In this document: piece by piece, positions 24,574-35,127 of the stretch
Layout of the letters: the number at the start of each line of letters is the position of its first letter
How positions within the stretch are numbered: position 1 is the stretch's first letter
Source of the DNA: Pontederia crassipes
Taxonomy: Eukaryota; Streptophyta; Magnoliopsida; Commelinales; Pontederiaceae
Reading direction: 5' to 3'
Assembly (NCBI GenBank): GCA_030549335.1
Contig: JAUKPH010000022.1
Location: 5,133,001 to 5,197,000 of the forward strand
DNA: 64,000 bases
Notes under the pieces: model-generated
Seen by the model: only the letters and a program-made list of their open reading frames with translations
Databases searched by the model: none
What the model was told of the DNA's origin: nothing
Made by a program: the position numbers and the translations under genes

Positions 24574-24941
24574 TCCTCCCCCTTTAAAAGAAAATTCATC
24601 CTCGAATTTTAACTATGATATAAAACACTTATGAAATAGTTTTGGAAACTTTTTTTTTTCATTTTTTCTTCTAGTTCCCATGTTACTTGAATTCCATTGT
24701 GATTCTTTCATGCAACATTCACCATCTTCACTATTTTGTTCTTCCTCAATGTTGATCTCTATCTCTTGTCCGTGTCCTCTTTGATAGTTGGCTCTTCAAT
24801 CACCACCATATGGAAACTATCATATGTGTACTTCCGAAGCATTGGCACATGGAAAACAGTGTGGATCATGACATATGAAGGAGGCAATGCTAATTTGTAT
24901 ACTCCTCCTACATTCTTTATAATCTCAAATGGACCAATAAT
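24574..24941 (-). pseudogene. Ty3/Gypsy pol C-terminus (chromodomain-side) fragment with polypurine tract
   Basis: The minus strand reads IGPFEIIKNVGGVYKLALP then HTVFHVPMLRKYTYDSFHM, the conserved block after integrase in plant Gypsy polyproteins. It runs leftward into a polypurine tract and LTR, which is the correct 3' order. The upstream pol is lost where the TRIM begins at 24942. Confidence 0.85.
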
Positions 24942-25414
24942 TGTAATGACTTGAAATTTAAGGATGAAAATGATTTGATTGGATAGTCTCACATGGGAAA
25001 AATATGAAGGTAATCATGTAATTATATATAGCTATTCTCTTTACCTTTCAAGACGCATTTTAAATTCATGCGGGCTCAAAACCCAAACCAAACAATATCT
25101 TGATTGAACTTAGGGAGTTATAAAATGGTATTATAGCCAACATCATGTGCTCACTTGAGAGTAATGTGGAAAATACGGGCCATGGGACAACACAGATCGC
25201 TCAACAAGAACGTTGAGCCCCTTGGGGGGAATTGTAACAACCTGAGGTCTAAGAACCAAGATGGTTTGATTGAATAGTTCAATATGGGCAAAAACTCGAA
25301 GGTAGTCATGGATTTATATGTAGTTATTCCCTTTACTTTTTAAAACACATTTTAAATTCATGCGGGCCAAAGAATCAAAATGAACAATATCTTGATTGGA
25401 CTGAGGGTGTTGCA
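24942..25414 (+). mobile_element. Complete TRIM (terminal-repeat retrotransposon in miniature)
   Basis: Two ~181-bp direct repeats, LTR1 24942-25122 (TGTAATGACTTG..GGGAGTTATA) and LTR2 25233-25414 (TGTAACAACCTGAGG..GGGTGTTGCA), flank only 110 bp. Right after LTR1 sits TGGTATTATAGCC (25126-25138), a primer-binding site for initiator Met-tRNA. Right before LTR2 sits CCTTGGGGGGAAT (25220-25232), a polypurine tract. There is no coding capacity; movement must have used another element's proteins. Flanking 5-mers (ATAAT, AGAGG) do not match. Another LTR of the family is at 27139. Confidence 0.88.
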
Positions 25415-27046
25415 AGAGGTAATTTGACGAGTCCAACTGTGATCATGGCCGTTCCTAAGGGAGCACGGCCGTGATGATGGCTTGGCACGGCCGTGACACA
25501 CCAATCACGACTGTGATCAAGGGGGAAGATTGTTACGGGGCCATGGTCACAGGCGTGATCTCCTAGTCACGGCCTATGATGTTTTAAAACATATTTTAAT
25601 GCATATAGATTATGTATGAATGTGTATTGATTGATAAACATAATGTATGTTCAATCATCATTACGTTAAAATGTGAAGAATGATTGATGTATTGCAAAAC
25701 ATAATACACCTAAAGTTGAAGAAAGTCTTTGTCACTCATCAATGGTTGGAATTAAAGTCCTGCACCTATGTATGTAGTTCAAGGGTACCTAAGCCGACAA
25801 AGTAAAGTTTTGCATTTGTGTATGTGCTTCTCAGGGCACAAAGTTCCTCATCAGAAAGTGTGTGTATTCCTTGAAATAAAGTCCCTCACTATCATGGTGT
25901 GCGTATTTCATGAAATAAAGTCTCTCACTATTACAATGTGTGTTCCTAAGGATGTGACCTAGTTAGCCAATATGATAATGTTGATATGATTCTTTCAACT
26001 CTGTTAAGATCAAAGATGTTATAAGATAAAGTAAGATTGAGAGTGAAGTTTAACTTCAAAGTATCTTATAAGAAACAAATTTAAGATGATGATGAAGCAA
26101 AGATGGAAAATAAAGTCTTACACTTATGTATGTACTTCAAGGGGACATAAACTCGAAAAGTAAAGTCCTGCATTTATGTATGTACTTTTCAAATCATAAT
26201 GTTCCTCATGTGTGCATTCCTAAAGATGACTAAGAATAAAGTCCCTCACTGTTATGATGTATGTTTCTAAAATATGACTTATGCTATGAAATGAAAGTCA
26301 CTATGATGTTATGTGATAAATATGAAAGATGCAGATGACACATAAGTATTATATAATAAAGAAAGAAGAAGGAAAGAAGGTCTAAAGTGTTAGAAAATAA
26401 TCCTAAGAAAATGTAAAGTATGAAAGATGTTTAGTAATAAGTAAGGATTAAGGAGTAATAAAGAAACTCCTAGAATGTACATGACAATGAAAGTAAAATA
26501 GAATGATAAGTTACATGTTATGATTGTTTATAAATGTATATTTCTATTGAATGATATTTGTAGATGATAAGTCTGAAGTTAAACAGATATGTCATGATGC
26601 ATATGTTGCAAGAATGTTATATGAAGAATGAATGTAAGCGTGATGTAGTGTCATATAAGGTTCATGATATAGTTCATGGCATGCATGTTATTAATATTAT
26701 GATGATAATGCATCACATGTAGTATCGTGTGATAGGATCTCATGCATGCATAATCTTTACATACTCTAATTGTACTTTGGATTCGTGTCGATAACCAAAA
26801 TTAATTGATGGATGAAAACTCAAGCTCATGATGAAATGTTGCACTTGCTTAGGTCTAATAAGTTCTAGTTGAATATTGATGCTATGTACTGAATTCTTAA
26901 GGCATCTGAGGTCCTATGATTCAATGAGAGGATGTTATGTATTTAGCACAAAATTTTTATTTATTATGATTTCATGGTGAATAGGCTAACGACTTGAAAT
27001 TCCCTTAAATGATCAAAATTTTTAGAGTGAATTTTGGGTCGTTATA
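25415..27046 (+). repeat. Long LTR of a plus-strand Gypsy element (left border uncertain)
   Basis: The right border GGGTCGTTATA is followed by TTGGTATTAGAGC at 27048-27060, a Met-tRNA primer-binding site, so this is a 5' LTR end on the plus strand. Inside, a ~354-bp block is duplicated: AAAGTCCTGCACCTATGTAT near 25755 and AAAGTCTTACACTTATGTAT near 26109. GTCACGGCC-type palindromes occur at 25430-25570. No element body follows, because another repeat begins at 27139. Confidence 0.55.
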
Positions 27047-27047
27047 G

Positions 27048-27060
27048 TTGGTATTAGAGC
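27048..27060 (+). other. Primer-binding site (initiator Met-tRNA) of the Gypsy LTR
   Basis: TTGGTATTAGAGC matches the common plant Gypsy PBS TGGTATCAGAGC with one change, directly after the LTR end. Confidence 0.7.
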
Positions 27061-27138
27061 ATATATGGTCAATTGGTAGGTGTGAATATGAAAGCCTTAA
27101 ATATTGTAGGTTCAAACCTCTCCACCACTATATTTTTT

Positions 27139-27274
27139 TGTAACGACCTGGGTCTAAGGATTAAGATGGTTTGATTGAATAATCTCACGTGAGAAAAAGT
27201 GGCCATGGGCTTATATGTAACTGCCCCTTCACATGTAAATTATATTCATGCGGGCCCAAAGCCCAAAGTGAACA
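27139..27274 (+). repeat. Truncated TRIM LTR (third copy of the family)
   Basis: It begins TGTAACGACCTGGGTCTAAGG and follows the TRIM LTRs at 24942 and 25233 (ATGGTTTGATTGAATA, ATTCATGCGGGCCCAAA). It stops where the Sirevirus-like LTR begins at 27275, so it is older than that insertion. Confidence 0.8.
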
Positions 27275-28478
27275 TGTAGGATCGTAGGACACCAAGAGGG
27301 GGGGGGGGGGGGTGAATTTGTGTATAATCATTTTTTATCCTAAAATTTCAATCCTTTTCGGCCCAACTCCTTGGTCTACGTTCCTGCTCTGACTCCTCGA
27401 CCTTGAGACCGTCAGAGATTCATTATCGTCCTCCCTTCTAAAAGGGAGAAGGAAACACTTTTACACATACACCACCCTCTTCTCCACTCAAGAGGAAAGA
27501 CGATCCTCTTTTCACACAAGAGCTTTCAGGAATAGAGTTTGCAGATCTCTCAATCTCTCTCTTTTTTCACAAATGATAACCAGAACAATTAAAATGTGGA
27601 GAGTAGTGAGAAGAACTAGATCTATGGCTTTTCAGAAGAGAAACGAAATGATCTTCCTTTGATTGCTTGTTTGGTTGTGCTCTCAAATCCTTGATTTCTC
27701 TTGTGTTATGAACTTCTTTTATATCCTTCTTGACGAGATCTTCTATATCCAGAAAGTAATCAACATATTTGATTTAAAATATGGCTTTTATTTCATAAAA
27801 TCGTGCCAAGTCGATCGATTGGTTAACAAAGTCAGTCAACCGCTTGTAGATTTTCCATTACATTTCATCTTTCTGTTAGTTTTGGCCGCTCGATTAGTTC
27901 GATCGGTCCTATGATCAGTTTCTTATTTTCACTTGTTTCAATTTTTTGTTCATTTCGGACATGCATCTGGTCGATCGGTCATTGATTCTTCAACGCCAAT
28001 GTGTTCTATTTATTTTGGTCTTGCATTCGTTCGACCAATCCTTCGGCCAGTCTTATGACTACAATGTCTTTCATGCTACTATTTTCTTCGGTCGTTCATC
28101 TAGTCAATCGAGCCTTCGGCCGGTCTTATGACTTCCACGCTACTATTTTTTTTGGTCGTTCATCTAGTCGATTGAGTCTTCGGTCGGTCTTATGACTTCA
28201 ATGTCTTCCACGCTTCTATTTTCTTCGGTCGTTCAGCCAGTCGACCGAGCCTTCGGCCGGTCTTATGACTTTAATAGGTTTCCTGGTTCTGTTGTGTTTG
28301 ATCGTTCGTCCGGTCGACCACTCCTTCAACCGGTCTTGCTTTCTTTATCATTTCTTCATCGATTTTTTTCTGTTAAATTTATTCATGTATATAGGTCACT
28401 TGACAAACTCATTAGTAATATTTGTCGGTCAATTGTATTTGTTATCATCAAAACATGGGAATAGTACGTGATTCAACA
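27275..28478 (-). repeat. 3' LTR of a Sirevirus-like Copia element (minus strand)
   Basis: The plus strand runs TGTAGGATCG..TGATTCAACA, so on minus the LTR begins TGTTGAATCA and ends CGATCCTACA. It contains a poly-G run with GGTGAATTTG (27298-27320), typical of Sirevirus LTRs. Outside the right edge, ATCTCCCCATTTTTT is a minus-strand polypurine tract followed by the usual TGATGACAAA phrase. Imperfect 65-73-bp repeats fill 28010-28335. Confidence 0.8.
28010..28335. repeat. Imperfect tandem repeats, 65-73 bp, inside the Sirevirus-like LTR
   Basis: CTTCGGCCGGTCTTATGACT-type phrases recur with TCTTATG at 28051, 28124, 28189 and 28261. Each is preceded by GGTCGTTC..AGTCGA. The open frames here merely follow the repeat. 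Confidence 0.8.
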
Positions 28479-29049
28479 ATCTCCCCATTTTTTATGATGA
28501 CAAACATATTAGCCGATGGAGAGTAAATACAAATTTATTATATGGGTAGTTCACACTTCCCCGAAATACATGCATATAATTTTTATCATAGCAAGGTATT
28601 ACAGTTATCACATGATGAACAATATTAAAGAGCATAGGTTTTACCAAAATTCATAGTAACAATGTTACATAAAAAAGTGCAAAGGCAGGTCATAAAAGTC
28701 TATAACACAATTTTCCATACATACTATTTCTCTCCCTGAATGCATACTACTCCCCCTTTGACATCATCAAAGAGGGGCACACAAAAACACAAACTAATTC
28801 ACATCAGGACTGTCATCTTCGCGAACCCTCGTGAGGACAAAACCTTGAGCCGCATATAGACAAGGGTTACTCAGGTGAGGTAATGCAAGTCACGTCCCTC
28901 TATAGCGCACGCATTGCACGAGTAAGATCTGTCAAGTTGATCGTGCCAGAGGAAGAAGGTGCACTGAAAGTGGGAGGAGGCTGTGGGTGGGGTCCCTCCC
29001 TGTGAGTGTGATCTATGTCCATGGCATCAGAAGGGACATTTTTAGGATC

Positions 29050-29452
29050 TCGAACACCCCCTGGCCCCGTGGAATGCATTTTCTACATAGGGTGTCAGAG
29101 GTGAGAGTATCCCAAATCCAACTGAGAATGGATTCCTCATCAGGAGGAATGATGACTCCAAAGTAAATATGGATTTTAGCAATCCAGGAACCAAAATAAA
29201 AAGGATGGCTTGCAGGCGCTCTATTTAGAATTTTCTTTTGTAGGGATTTCAGATGATAGAGAAAATAGTATGGGAAGTTGAGACATGAACTATCAAGAAC
29301 ACTCAGACAATAGAGAAAAAAGAGATCGAAGTGCTGAACTTCATTGAAATGGCCATAGTAGGTGGGCTATCTTAAGAGTAGGTGGTAGATATATTTGGAC
29401 ATCATCGGTCTTGTATTGGGTAACACATCCACAAAAGACAAGCTCTACTGTG
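29050..29452 (-). pseudogene. Sirevirus env-like frame, downstream part
   Basis: The minus strand is nearly open over this span (one stop) and reads YIYHLLLR, HFDLFFLYCLSVLDSS, HPFYFGSWIAKIHIYFGVII. Its position between RNase H and the 3' LTR is where Sireviruses carry an env-like gene of unknown function. The upstream part lies at 33397-33909 beyond the inserted element. Confidence 0.5.
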
Positions 29453-30628
29453 TGTCACGCCCTTAAGCTCCTTGACTCGAACTCAAGCGTAAGGCTCGGC
29501 CAAACCTTGCTCGGTCGCCGATCAGCCCCGTTCGGATGTGTCCCGGACACGACCTGGATGCACAACGAAACACCCACCCACTCGGAGAGAAGAGAGACTT
29601 CACAAGATTAGAGGAAAATTAGAGAATATATTGAGCAATCTCAGATTGTCCAAGATGGACTTACAAGCCTTGATTACAAGTCCTTTTATAGGGCCTTGGA
29701 GAAACAACTCCTACTTTAACTTAAGGACCTAATCCTACTAGGCATGCAAGCCCCTTCTCTAAAAAAACCTCCTTGGACTAGGAGTAGAAATCCAATATCC
29801 TGAAGACCAAGTAGAATTCGGCCAGCACCTCCTCAAAGTCCATCTTGAAGTCAAACTGGTCAGGCCGCCCTCCTAGCGCCCTGCCATGTCCGGGGCGCGC
29901 ACGCTGGGACAAGTCCGAGTCCTACTAGGACTCGGACTATTTTCCTGTGGCCTCTCCCCTTCTTCAGTCCTCCTATGATTAGGACTTCAACTCCAAGTGC
30001 TCCTTGGTCCCTGAAGGAAGCTCAGCCTTCCACGAATCCGCCATGTCCTCGACATCAGAAACCGGCCGACTCCTATTCCTACTAGGAGTAGGAATCCTTT
30101 CGACCCTGTACTTCTCGTCCAAGCATCTCTCGAAGTCTCCCTCCTCATCGACCTTCGAGATCTTGGAGCTGCTCCAGCCCGAAGACTCCACTTGCCGCTC
30201 GATCCGCATGGCCGTCCAAGTCCTACTCACATTAGGACTTGTCCCGGGCATGGCCGCCTCCTCGCGTCCATCCTTTTAGCCTGCATGGTCCCTCCTCGGA
30301 CTTGAATTCCTTGGCATCTATCCTCAGCCTTCCGCACTCCGTTGCCCTAATCCTACTTGGACTAGGAATTCTACTCCTAGTAGGAGTAGGAGTGTGCCGT
30401 GCCTCCTCATCCGTCGCCCGCCCGCCATGTCCCAAGCATGCTCGGAGACTCCTCCTCGATCCCCTCGCATTCTTGGACATCGATGCTCGTCCTCCAAAGC
30501 CTCCTGCTTTGGCTCCATGCCCCGGATTGCCACGCGCGTCCCGGTGCACCTTTTGCGTCGCCCGCTGTCCCTGCGCGTCCAGCTTGCGGCCGCTTCGTCC
30601 TGGGATGTGGCAAAGGCGAGGTGTGACA
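29453..30628 (-). repeat. 3' LTR (left copy) of the non-autonomous Gypsy
   Basis: 1176 bp. Contains a self-complementary CTACTCCTAGTAGGAGTAG at about 30370-30390 and a further GTCCTACTAGGAC motif near 29920. The unusually GC-rich right half supports long frames in several phases that do not resemble protein. Confidence 0.88.
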
Positions 30629-30902
30629 TCCTCCCCCACTCAAGCCATTGCCGTCCCTGGCAATGTCTTTTCTCGCTGCCACACACTTCATCCAAGGAAT
30701 CCTTCGACTCGCCTCCTGGATTGCATCGTCTGGAAGACCTCCGCGTCCCCAAACTTGCGTCATTCGGAAGACCTCCGCGTCTCCGAACTCGGTTTGTCCA
30801 GTAGACCTCCACGTCTCTGAACTTGTCCATGACTCTACCTCGAGTCATTTTGACCATACGCTCCTCGGTGTCACCTTTCTGTCCAAAGGTTCCACCCTGC
30901 GT

Positions 30903-31537
30903 CAATCTTCGGTCCGTTGAAGATTGTGGGACGTAGCCACCTTGCCGTTGTCCCGGGGATGTGACCTGCGTGCCACCTCCCGAAGTAGGGCCTCCCTGCC
31001 TACTTGTGCGTCCTTGCTGTCCTAAGGAGCACTCTGTAATGTCTTCACTCCGCTGAAGACTTTGGGATGCGACCTCCTCGTCGTTTCCCTGGGATATGAC
31101 CTCCTCGCCATATGCCCGCCTCGGACTTCGGTACCTTCGCGCACCGGCCTGCTCTCAAAAGTCTGAGGTTTGGTGGACTGCAACCACCACTCAGGATGTC
31201 ACCCGCGACACCCTGACGCCAATCTTCGGTCCGTTGAAGATTGTGGGACGTAGCTACCTTGCTGTTGTCCCGGGAATGTGACCTGCGCATCACTTCCCGA
31301 AGTAGGGCCTCACCGCCCACTTGTGCATCCTTGCTGTCCAAAGGCGCACTGTGCAGTAGTCTCCACTCCGTCGAAGACTTTGGGATGCGACCTCCTCGTC
31401 GTTTCCTTGGGATATGACCTCCTCGCCATATGCCCGCCTCGGACTTCGGTACCTTCGCGCACCGGCCTGCTCGCAAAAGTCTGAGGTTTGGTGGACTACC
31501 CCCACCACTCAAGATATCACCCGCGACACCTTGACGC
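30903..31537. repeat. 317-bp tandem duplication inside the non-autonomous Gypsy
   Basis: CAATCTTCGGTCCGTTGAAG starts at 30903 and 31220, and the sequence between repeats with few changes to about 31537. The minus-strand frame 31045-31512 spans both copies in the same phase; no known domain is seen. Confidence 0.88.
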
Positions 31538-31732
31538 CAACTCTCGTCGATGGCTGCTTCCCCGCGCCAACGACCTTCGAGACGACCACTGTTGGCCTTG
31601 GCTGTCTCGCTCTGCTTTGCGACCTTCAGGAAGGATGACCCGGCGCTGGGTCAGCCCAAGGAGCTCCACTCCTTGACCTACTCATCTCCTCGTCCAGAGA
31701 AGATCTTGCTATTCCAGAATCAAGCCACCTGC

Positions 31733-32212
31733 TCAGATTCTCTGGACAGTCTCATCGCTGAAGTCATCGATGGTCGTTGCTTCCCGCATGACATCGTACT
31801 TCTTCGGTTCTGGGCCTACGAACTTCGGAATAGGGGTACTCGTCTGAAGCCTACTCGCATCGCAGAGAAGCAGCAACAGGTCCATCTCCAATGCCTTGAT
31901 CCGCGTCTCCATGGCTACTCCAAGGGACGTGACCTGGGCGACCATGTCCTGATGCGCGGTTGCACCTTCTCCTAGGGCCAAGCCATGCTCGTCCGACACA
32001 TCTTCCAAGATATGAACCTTCTCGTTCATCTCTGGAAAACTTCTGCCCACCGTCTCCACATACTTCTCTATGTGGTTGATGGGATCTCTGGACTTTGCTT
32101 GCATTCCCTTCCTCTTTTCCCCGACGTCTGCACCTTGGGCAGCACCTCGCATGCCATCCTCGGTCTCCAACGAACGACCTCTTGTAGAAGGACCTTCTCC
32201 GTCTCCAGACAT
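31733..32212 (-). pseudogene. Gypsy gag, N-terminal part only
   Basis: Opens with ATG at 32212, shortly inside the primer-binding site. Ends of the frame read PKFVGPEPKKYD..REATTIDDF, resembling the block before the retrotransposon gag domain in plant Gypsy elements. A heptad-like stretch (EKYVETVGRS.., VTSLGVAMETRIKALE) suggests a coiled coil. The capsid and zinc-knuckle parts are missing, so it is probably not a working gag. Confidence 0.65.
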
Positions 32213-32239
32213 CTCGGAACTCTGGCTCTGATACTACGT

Positions 32240-33396
32240 TGTCACACCCTTAAGCTCCTTGACTCGAACTCAAGCGTGCGGCTCGGCCAAACCCTGCTCG
32301 ATCACCGATCAGCCTCGTTTGGACGTGTCCTGGACATGACCTGGATGCACAACTAAACACCCACCCACTCGGAGAGAAGAGAGACTTCACAAGATTAGAG
32401 GAAAACTAGAGAATATATTGAGCAATCTCAGATTGTCCAGGATGGTCTTACAAGCCTTCATTACAAGTCCTTTTATAGGGTCTTGGAGAAATAACTCCTA
32501 CTCTAACTTAAGGACCTAATCCTACTAGGCATGCAAGCCCCTTCTCTAGAAAAACCTCCTTGGACTAGGAGTAGAAATCCAATATCCTGAAGACCAAGTA
32601 GAATTCGGCCAGCACCTCCTTCAAAGTCCATCTTGAAGTCAAACTGGTCAGGCCGCCCTCCTGGCGCCCTGCCATGTCCGGCAGACTGTTTTCCTGTGGC
32701 CTCTCCTCTTCTTCAGTCCTCCTATGATTAGGACTTCAACTCCAAGTGCTCCTCGGTCCCTGAAGGAAGCTCGGCCTTCCATGAATCCGTCATGTCCTTC
32801 TCGACATCAGAAACTGACCGACTCCTATTCTTACTAGGAGTAGGAATCCTTCCGACCTTGCACTTCTCGTCCAAGCATCTCTCGAAGTCTCCCTCCTCGT
32901 CGACCTTCAAGATCTTGGAGCTGCTCCGGCCCGAAGACTCCGCCTGTCGCTCGATCTGCATGGCCGTCCAAGTCCTACTCACATTAGGACTTGTCCCGGG
33001 CATGGCCGCCTCCTCGCATCCATCCTTCTAGCCTACATGGTCCCTCCTCGGACTTGGATTCCTTGGCAGCTATCCTCAGCCTTCCGCACTCCGTTACCCT
33101 AGTCCAACTCCTACTTGGACTATGAATCCTACTCCTAGTAGGAGTAGGAGTGTGCCGTGCCTCCTCGCCCGTCGCACGCCCGCCATGTCCCAAGCATGCT
33201 CGGAGGCTCCTCCTCGATTCCCTCGCATTCTTGGACATCAACGCTCGTCCTCCAAAGCCTCCTGCTTTGGCTCCATGCCCTGGATCGCCACGCGCGTCCC
33301 GGTGCACGTTGCATCACTTGTTGTCCCTGCGCTTCCAGCTTGCGGCCGCTTCGTCCCAGCTTCCGTCCTGGGATGTGGCAAAGGCGAGGTGTGACA
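32240..33396 (-). repeat. 5' LTR (right copy) of the non-autonomous Gypsy
   Basis: 1157 bp, the partner of 29453-30628. It lacks a segment present near 29893-29935 in the left LTR and has a short extra stretch near 33355-33366. Confidence 0.88.
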
Positions 33397-33909
33397 TGCG
33401 GCTTGAATAGTCGGGGTACCAAGAGGCCATGAATGAATGGCAAAGCCCCAACGAGTTGGCGTTATAGGAAACTCAAAGATGTGGAGGTGAGTAGATGGGT
33501 CAGCAGTGATGTGGCATCCAAGAATATAGGTCATGAGATGATCTTTCGCAGTAGTAAGGTTGGCATAAAACACGCGAACCAAACGAGGATAGACGCATTC
33601 ACGTAAGGACATAAGAGGATATCAGCCAATGCCAAAGAACATCTCTTGGACATCAGGCATGTCAAGAGAGTCCCAATCAACAATGATAGCATGTTTGACT
33701 TATCGAAAGTTGTAAAAGATGTCGTAGGAGAGGCTCAATACGAGAGAGGGGAAAAGATGATTGTTATAGCTAGAAGGTGGTGGTGGAGACCCTAAGGATG
33801 AGTCAGGGGAAGATGAATGACTGGTGGGGATGCGGCTGACACGACCACGAGGGGGAAGATGAATGACTGATGGCATGACCACGAGGGGGTGATGCTCAAA
33901 TATGTGCAT
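33397..33909 (-). pseudogene. Sirevirus env-like frame, upstream part
   Basis: Minus-strand frames include LRECVYPRLVRVFYANL, a pattern common in plant retrotransposon env-like/putative transposon proteins (YPxLVRxFYANL), and a Ser/Pro-rich stretch to its right (33700-33909). It is cut at 33397 by the LTR element and by internal stops. Family naming is from motif memory. Confidence 0.5.
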
Positions 33910-34514
33910 TTTTTGTGCGGGGCGGAGCTATTTCAAGGTGACAGAAAAGAGGACACGATCTGTGAAAAGAAATGAAAATCAGAATACTTGATGATCATGC
34001 GGTCACACAAAGTGTGTCTGAGAATTTCTACCAGATCAATTGGCTGAGAGATGAAACCGATGAAGTGACCGGTCAGGGGTGAGATTATCGTTAAAAGCCT
34101 TCGTCGGTGATGATGTTCGGAGATGAGGAAGAGGTCGACGGTCAAGAAGTAACTAAGGTCGGTTGCAAGACATACTAGGGTCGGCTGAATTAAGAAATTT
34201 GTCCGGTCGAAAATGCCCTAGGTTTTAAATGACTAAGTTTTCGCACAGGCAGTTGATCGGAATATGGAGTCGGTCGACCGATTTGAACAGACCCATTTTT
34301 GAACGCACAATATCCTAGCGATCGTCCAATTTTAACATGACCGGTCGACCAACGTGGATAGTCGGTCGACCGATGATACGAACTTAATTGAAGAAAAAAG
34401 AAATTTTCAATTGAGTGAGTAATGTAGATGTTGTGCAACATCTTTTGATGTTCAATTCAGATCAAAGATGGGTTTGCACAAGCAAATCACCTTTAGTTAG
34501 AATTGATATCCCTA

Positions 34515-34907
34515 TTAACGTCCCATCATTCTTAATTCTATTAGCATGCAAAATCTATCTTCGATTAAGGGTTTGGTGAAGATGTCAGATAATTGGATTT
34601 CAGTGGGTACATATTCAATTGCAATATTTTTGTGATTCACATGATATTGAATAAAATGGTATCTTACGTCAATATGCTTAGTTTTTGAGTGATTTATTGA
34701 ATTTTTTGTCATCTCTATGGCACTTGTATTATCGCACTTTTTGGGTACACTAGTACAGACTACCCCATAGTCAAGTAACTGTTGTTTGACCCATAAGATT
34801 TGTGCACAATAGTTGCCTACGATAATATATTCTACCTTGGCAGTAGAGAGGGAAATGGGTTTCTTACTGGCCCATGAAATGAGAGAACTCCCAAAGAAAC
34901 AACACAT
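34515..34907 (-). pseudogene. Copia RNase H fragment
   Basis: A 130-codon minus-strand frame with SLISWASKKPISLSTAKVEY, CDNTSAIEMTKN and KHIDVRYHFIQ, the conserved Copia RNase H pattern (the acidic residue after STAxxEY, then CDN, then KHIDxRxHF). It ends in a normal C-terminus and is cut at its N-terminus at 34907. The frame is clean, so this copy is younger than its neighbours. Confidence 0.9.
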
Positions 34908-35127
34908 CCTATTTTCAAAGGTGATAATTATGAGTTTTGGAATATCAAAATGAAGACTTTGTTTATGTCACAAAACCTTTGGGATTTGGTTGAGAATGGA
35001 TATGAAGATCCATATGAAGAAGAAAAATTAAAGGAAAATAAAAAGAAAGATGCAAACTCATTGTTTCTTATTCAACAAGTTGTGCATGAGATTATTTTTT
35101 ACAAAATTACAAGTATAGTACCTCAAA
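34908..35127 (+). pseudogene. Copia gag, N-terminal part before the CACTA insertion
   Basis: Reads MKTLFMSQNLWDLVENGYED and a Lys-rich stretch, then LFLIQQVVHEIIF, typical of plant Copia gag starts. The frame runs into the CACTA arm at 35128. Confidence 0.88.

Larger units (their letters stand above)
29453..33396 (-). mobile_element. Non-autonomous Gypsy-type LTR retrotransposon (minus), structurally complete
   Basis: The left LTR is 29453-30628 and the right LTR 32240-33396, both running TGTCAC(G/A)CCCTTAAG..GGTGTGACA. On the minus strand the primer-binding site is TAGTATCAGAGCC (32224-32236), directly inside the right (5') LTR. The polypurine tract GAGTGGGGGAGGA (30629-30641) lies directly inside the left (3') LTR. 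The interior is only 1.6 kb, with a partial gag (31733-32212) and a 317-bp tandem duplication (30903-31537). No pol is present, so it relied on another element. Flanks TGTG (29449-29452) and TGCG (33397-33400) may be a decayed duplication. The LTRs differ by many CpG-type transitions and by a ~40-bp deletion in the right LTR. Confidence 0.88.
28479..34907 (-). mobile_element. Interior of the Sirevirus-like Copia, interrupted by another LTR element
   Basis: From the polypurine tract at 28479 the interior runs to 29452. It is broken by the insertion 29453-33396 and resumes at 33397. Minus-strand content in order from the right is RNase H (34515-34907), a non-coding part, then an env-like frame on both sides of the insertion. 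The right end stops inside RNase H at 34907, where a plus-strand Copia gag begins, so reverse transcriptase, integrase, gag and the 5' LTR are missing. Confidence 0.75.

Noticed and set aside
27061..27137. tRNA-like stretch with GGTTCAAACCTC (B-box-like)
   Set aside because: No A-box, anticodon arm or acceptor pairing; it follows a primer-binding site and is retrotransposon leader.
30232..30905. Overlapping frames of 118-193 codons in the Gypsy LTR
   Set aside because: They lie in a non-coding LTR, occur on both strands, and the partner LTR has indels that break them.
29448..33401. 5-bp target duplication for the non-autonomous Gypsy
   Set aside because: CTGTG and TGCGG do not match; only a 4-bp TGTG/TGCG near-match exists, so I do not claim it.
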